DNA from: Vitellaria paradoxa
Taxonomy: Eukaryota; Streptophyta; Magnoliopsida; Ericales; Sapotaceae
DNA: 64,000 nt
NCBI GenBank assembly: GCA_019916065.1
Contig: CM034236.1
Coordinates: forward strand, 17,561,167-17,625,166
Direction: 5' to 3'
Positions 59,661 through 64,000 of the stretch are shown piece after piece (positions within the stretch are counted from its first letter, which is position 1; every line of letters starts with the position of its first letter). The notes under the pieces are model-generated. The model made no database searches. It was given only the letters and a program-made list of their open reading frames with translations, and was not told where the DNA came from. The position numbers and the translations under genes are program-made.

Positions 59661-59673
59661 TTGGTATCAAAGC
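59661..59673 (+). promoter_or_regulatory. Decayed primer-binding site
   Basis: TTGGTATCAAAGC, one base changed from the initiator Met-tRNA consensus, and one base after the LTR end. Confidence 0.85.
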
Positions 59674-59716
59674 AAATACGTTTTGTGCAAAAAAAGTGAT
59701 CCTGTTTCATTATTAG

Positions 59717-60389
59717 ATGGATCCCCCCCAAGAAGGCAGTTCGAGCACTGGATCTCTATAGTTCGATAACACCAACTCTGGAAATTAGAAGATCCATATG
59801 AAGGCTCATCTAATATCCCTGAATGTTAATGCGTGGTTTGCAATTGCTAACAGCTGGACTAAACTGACACACATACGCCATTGAAAATATAATTGTTGAA
59901 AAGTTGATAGAGTCATGGACCAGGGCCGAGCAATAGAAAGCAGGGTGGAACTGTAAAGCCCCAAGCGTACTTTTTTTGCAGTATTAGTCGATGAATTTAG
60001 GAGAATCTCAAGCTATGAAATTGCTAAATACGCCTTGGTGATGCTCGAACTCACACAGAAGAAAACCCATTAGTTAAAAAGTCTACCTTTAAAAGGTTAC
60101 AACTGAGTTCAAAAGCCTGAAGATGTCAGAGGATGAGACATTTGATCACTTGTATGCCAAACTTTGTGATATCATTAACTCTAGTTTTAACTTGGGAGAA
60201 CCAATTCCTAACAGTGAAATTGTGAGAAAAATCCTTCGCTCTCACCTTATTACTTTTCAAGCGCAAGTGACTGCAATTAAAGAAGCAACTGATGTTGACA
60301 CAATGCATGTAGAAGACCTAGTTGGCTCACTTCAGACATTTGAGGCCAACATGGTTAGATCAAAATCCAGAGGAGCTGTCCTAGAAATT
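59717..60389 (+). pseudogene. Copia Gag pseudogene, 5' part, related to the gag at 12824
   Basis: Starts MDPPQEGSSSTGSL then a stop at the position of the family's PPWFDG motif. Further broken frames keep MKAHLISLNVNAWF (compare MQAFLLGINYKVWM). An open portion from 60123 reads MSEDETFDHLYAKL, NLGEPIPNSEIVRKILRS, VEDLVGSLQTFEANMV. These parallel MNEDERFDDFYVRL, NLGEPIPEYKVVRKILRS and IEDLMGSLQTFEANMV in the intact copy. The gag is cut at 60389. The codon after VLEI is a stop contributed by the next element's LTR. Everything downstream (zinc knuckles, any pol) is missing or lies beyond the window. Older than the copy at 11908. Confidence 0.92.
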
Positions 60390-61500
60390 TGACCGCTCTC
60401 TAATTTGGTAGTGGCTCACTCTCAAGTGTAAGAGGTCGGTTGAGTTTAGTTTAGGTGAGTCCTAGGTCATCTTCCATAGGGAGCAAGGGGGTGTCTAAAT
60501 CTTTGGAAAACTTGGTTTCGAAAACACTTGCGAAAATCTTAAAAAGAAAAGATAAAAATCGTTTTGGAGTTTTCGAATAAGGAATTGAGATGATGATTTA
60601 AAAATTGAAAACACCAATTCGACAAAAAACGAAAACACGAAGATGCAAACTTTAACAAACTACGTAAATTGAACTTAAACAAACCGTGTGAATGGAAACA
60701 CTTGGCCTTAACCTAATCCTGTAATGTCCTCGAAGGGCTGAATTCGGATATGTAATTAACGCAACCTAATTCTTACACCTGTAATATTAGGTCGGAAGAT
60801 TTAACAATCGAAAACTATTTTTCATAAGGAGATCACTAATCTAGGGTTTTGAAATCAAATTCGAAATCACCAGGACATGGAATTGACCTTTGATTTACAC
60901 GATTGTAACCAAAGTTCAACTTTATCACGGGTGATTTGTTTTCAAAAATTAATCTAAGATTACGATCCTTACATTCTTATTCAAAAGATGATAAACAAAT
61001 TTCAGTTCAAACTATCCGAATTCAACTTCTTTGATTCGATTACATTCCTAGGTTAAAACCAAGAAAAACCCTAGCCTAACATTGCGAAAGCATAAACAAA
61101 GCATTTCGAAAAGAAAATCATCTTCATCATGCAACAAAACACAAAAACGAAGTAGATCAAAAAGGTTTAGAGCGATTTCAAAAACAAATCAATCACAAAC
61201 AAAGACTACGAAATACTGCGAAGCGAAAATAAAGAACAAAGTTATAGAAGATAATGAACCTTCAATTAAAACAAAGTAACGAAAGTAACTTACAAGTTAA
61301 TCTTAATGCGAAGATGAAACAAAAGCTTGAACAACCCAAAGCAAAATCAAAACCTTAACCCTAATTTAAACTAAACTAAGAAATAAGAAGAAGTGCATAG
61401 GGTTTCGACCCCTTAGTACATCAGAAATTTGACCTTTTATATCTATACATAAATTGTGAGGGCATAAAGGTAAAATTACAACTCAAATTTTATTCTGAAC
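60390..61500 (-). mobile_element. Athila-like LTR (3'), inserted in Copia gag
   Basis: The plus strand begins TGACCGCTCTC exactly where gag homology stops. Read on the minus strand this is an LTR ending in CA. The text CTAGGTCATCTTCCATAGGGAG resembles conserved LTR text of plant Athila/Tat elements (family recall). The LTR's inner boundary was not located. 61500 is an estimate. Short frame 61082-61279 is composition-driven. Confidence 0.5.
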
Positions 61501-61504
61501 ATAT

Positions 61505-61800
61505 GTTGGAGAAGACATCATGGGTGCCCATGGTTGATGTGGGGCGCCCAAGGGTCCAAGTGTTTGATGAAGTCTTCAAAGAATGGCATAACAAGTAGTC
61601 AAAAACTCCCTCTCTGTGGGTGCCCACCTGATGAAGAGTGGGGCGCCCAAGGGTCTAGGTGGGGCGCCCATGTTATGGTTCCTCCAACTGTTTGATGAAA
61701 TGCTTTTTAGGCCTGACTTTCCCCTTCAAAACCAGCTCTCTGTGAGCGCCCACCTGATGAAGAGTGGGGCGTCCATCCTCAAGTGGGGCACCCATGGTCT
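61505..61800. repeat. GGGGCGCCCA tandem module
   Basis: Two imperfect units of about 125 bp contain GTGGGTGCCCACCTGATGAA or GTGAGCGCCCACCTGATGAA, then GAGTGGGGCG. Several GTGGGGCGCCCAAGGGTC words accompany them. GC-rich and palindromic, like the modules in the other LTR families. Confidence 0.85.
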
Positions 61801-64000
61801 TCTTCCTCAGCTTTCTTTTTCATCTCTTCACTTTTCTTGCTCTTTTTTGCACCCATTTCCTCAAGTTTGAGCATGTAACCCTGCAAAATACCACAAATGC
61901 ATCAATATGCTTATTTTATAATAATAATGGCAAATAAAGGTCCGACTAACAGTTAAAGGAACATAGTAATTTAACATGGAATGCACCCAATCACAGCCCC
62001 CAACCGAGACATTGCTAGTCCCTAACAATGCATGCAATGAAACCATAGGGTACACAAACATATGATAAGATCTCCATGACATGCAAGCTTTTATTCAATG
62101 CAAAACAAATGAACGAAACTCTAAACTAATGTGATGTCCATTTTCATAGGAACACACGGCCACACTTAGCGTGTGCAGCAAGCCCTTTAAACCCCTAGGT
62201 TCCCGCTAGTGGACGAGTAAGGTCTCATGAGGGTTTGCAGTGATACTACCCATGAACATCTATGGTATGGTCTCAAGGTGTCAAAGAGTGATTAAGATCA
62301 ACAATGACTCGAGTTTAAGCCCAACAAGTCACAAAATTCAAATATTATGTGCAATTCCCAAGTGCTAGCATGAATGCATGTGCTATCAAAATTGAAAGGT
62401 CATGTGTTCAAAACAGTGTCACTCATTCAACAAGGTCTCGAGAGCATAATCAGAACTAAGTTTCGACTTCAAATTCTCATAAGAGACCACTCATAGAAAG
62501 AAATTCACTCATCAAGGGATCACACTCACCTAATAGCATAGGATGCTATTCTAGTTGCACATGACCCCACAAACAAGAGAGTGAACTAAATTGAAGTTCC
62601 GAATGGACAGCTCATATCAAGAAATTCCAATGCCATGCAAGAAATCACATCACACAACCTACACAAGACCACTACGTGCACACACAAAAGTTGCTCGCTT
62701 AGAATCTACTAGGTCTTTAATCCGGTTTTAACTTGGCCATGGGTAATGGTTAAACAATGAAAGTTATGGAAATCAAAGCATATGCCTTGGGATAAATATG
62801 CTCAAGTACGCACAAGTCCCAAACTACCCATTTTCTTTCTATACCCTAACCAACAACATGAAGCTTATTCACAAACTTACAACCTACTCTTGGGATACTC
62901 TTAGCAACTACATTACAAAGCATAAGTCCCACAATTGAATAAGTAAAAGGAATGAAATTTTTGTTTTTCTTTGAAAAGATGAAGAATGAACTATACAACG
63001 CATGAATTCTCATTCCAACATTGACCATCTTTTGACTCTCAAAAGCTTACATTCCCATCCCGAATTCACAACTTAGACTTTGAGGCACTTTCACAACCTA
63101 AGCATGTGAGGGTTAGGCTTAAAGTGTGTGAATGGGGTGTAGGGGATATCATATATGAGGTGAACCAAGAAGAGAAAAATTTAAATCACACACTTTATTG
63201 TAAGGCTTCAAGTTGGTTCCTATGACAATTTTATATCAAGAAAGGACAAAAAGGCCAAAATAGCAAAGATGGCCTAGCATCATATTCTAAGATCGCAAAC
63301 AACTCATATGCACCAAGTATATACTCATGCAAGTGTGTGTGATGCAATTGAGGCATTGAAAACCAAAATAAAGAACCACTGAGCTGAAATAATGTGCAAC
63401 CCCTCATGAAAAGAATAAATGGCTCTAAAGCTCACCACTAAAGGGGTATAAGTCTCTACCTAGTCCAAAGATACTCCATTGACCAATGTTACACAAAGTT
63501 CACTCTTGAGCACATAAGTTCTTCCGTGATAGCCAAAAATGCACAAGGTCATAACATACTCAACTTGAATTAAGTTTCATTCTTGAACAAGACTCACTTA
63601 TCACTCTCTCACTCAATTCCATAATCAACCAAACCAAAAGGGCTGACATGTAGGTATAAATGTGCTCAGTCACGTATTTAAGCTAAAAAAATTCTCAAAA
63701 TTCTCAAAATTTGACAATTTTAGCACAAAGTGTCATCGTGCGAACTCTACCCCCCAACCTAAACTAAACATTGTCCTCAATGTGAGAACTATGATGTATA
63801 AGTGGGTTTGTAGTGTGCAAAGTGAGCATGATGATGAGCATGAAATAATAGCCACAAAAGGCACAATTAAGAACATAGCACAAATTAAACCAAGCATGCA
63901 CCCATTATTCAAGCCCCTTAAGGCATCCCCAAAAACACCCCCCAACCTAGATTCTACAGCACTCCCAACAACAACTAGTATATATAATGGAGTACCAAAA
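61801..64000 (-). mobile_element. Athila-like 3' non-coding region (continues beyond window)
   Basis: Minus-strand text includes CATTGAGGACAATGTTTAG followed by GTTGGGGGG (63750-63780), a second GGTTGGGGGG at about 63935, and GCAATGTCTCGGTTGGGGG at about 61995-62015. Purine tracts after an ATTGAGGACAATG word mark the region downstream of pol in plant Athila/Tat elements. No coding domain is visible, and pol would lie right of 64000. Otherwise plain non-coding sequence of moderate complexity. Confidence 0.6.

Overview
This window looks like an intergenic, transposon-filled stretch of a flowering-plant nuclear genome, most likely a eudicot. It is AT-rich with many A/T runs and (AT)n tracts. It holds plant-type LTR retrotransposons primed by initiator-Met tRNA (primer sites close to TTGGTATCAGAGC), Athila-like Ty3/gypsy gag, hAT and CACTA DNA transposons, and MITEs. 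I found no convincing host protein gene, rRNA, functional tRNA or CRISPR. All recognisable coding sequence is transposon-derived, and only one large open reading frame (712 codons, at 12824-14962) is intact.

Layout, left to right. 1-1683 is the end of a gypsy LTR whose inverted relative lies at 23574-25256. 2618-~3560 is another gypsy LTR fragment. 3600-7752 is a decayed, minus-strand Athila-like element (gag, primer site, LTR edge) split by a solo LTR at 4036-7082. Its LTR is cut at 8692 by a CACTA-like element (8692-22073). That element contains a solo gypsy LTR (9068-17835, target duplication AACAT). The solo LTR in turn contains a young, structurally complete, gag-only Copia-type retrotransposon (11908-17046, target duplication GGAAG). 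22877-27238 is a minus-strand gypsy element with a 3.66-kb LTR and a large internal deletion (target duplication TGGGT).

27,700-43,950 is gene-free. It holds several MITEs, two plus-strand LTRs (one nested in the other, 32690-37600) and a small non-autonomous hAT element (40548-41087). 43953-~49400 is a gypsy LTR carrying a decayed autonomous hAT element (44464-47946). 49956-50418 is a hAT-type MITE with a perfect 8-bp duplication. 52111-55572 is a CACTA element (TTA duplication) with modular subterminal repeats and a captured reverse-transcriptase zinc-binding fragment. 56980-58796 is LTR-like. 58797-60389 is a broken Copia element related to the one at 11908, cut at 60390 by a second Athila-like element whose LTR and 3' non-coding region fill the rest.

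The region is a chronological stack of insertions rather than a set of cooperating genes. The part closest to a working unit is the gag-only Copia element: near-identical LTRs, primer site, polypurine tract and open gag, but no pol, so it would depend on enzymes supplied by another element. No clearly new biological system is evident. The items most worth follow-up are that element, the Pol III-like boxes inside a gypsy LTR, the GC-rich repeat modules that recur in unrelated LTR families, and the subterminal-repeat CACTA element.
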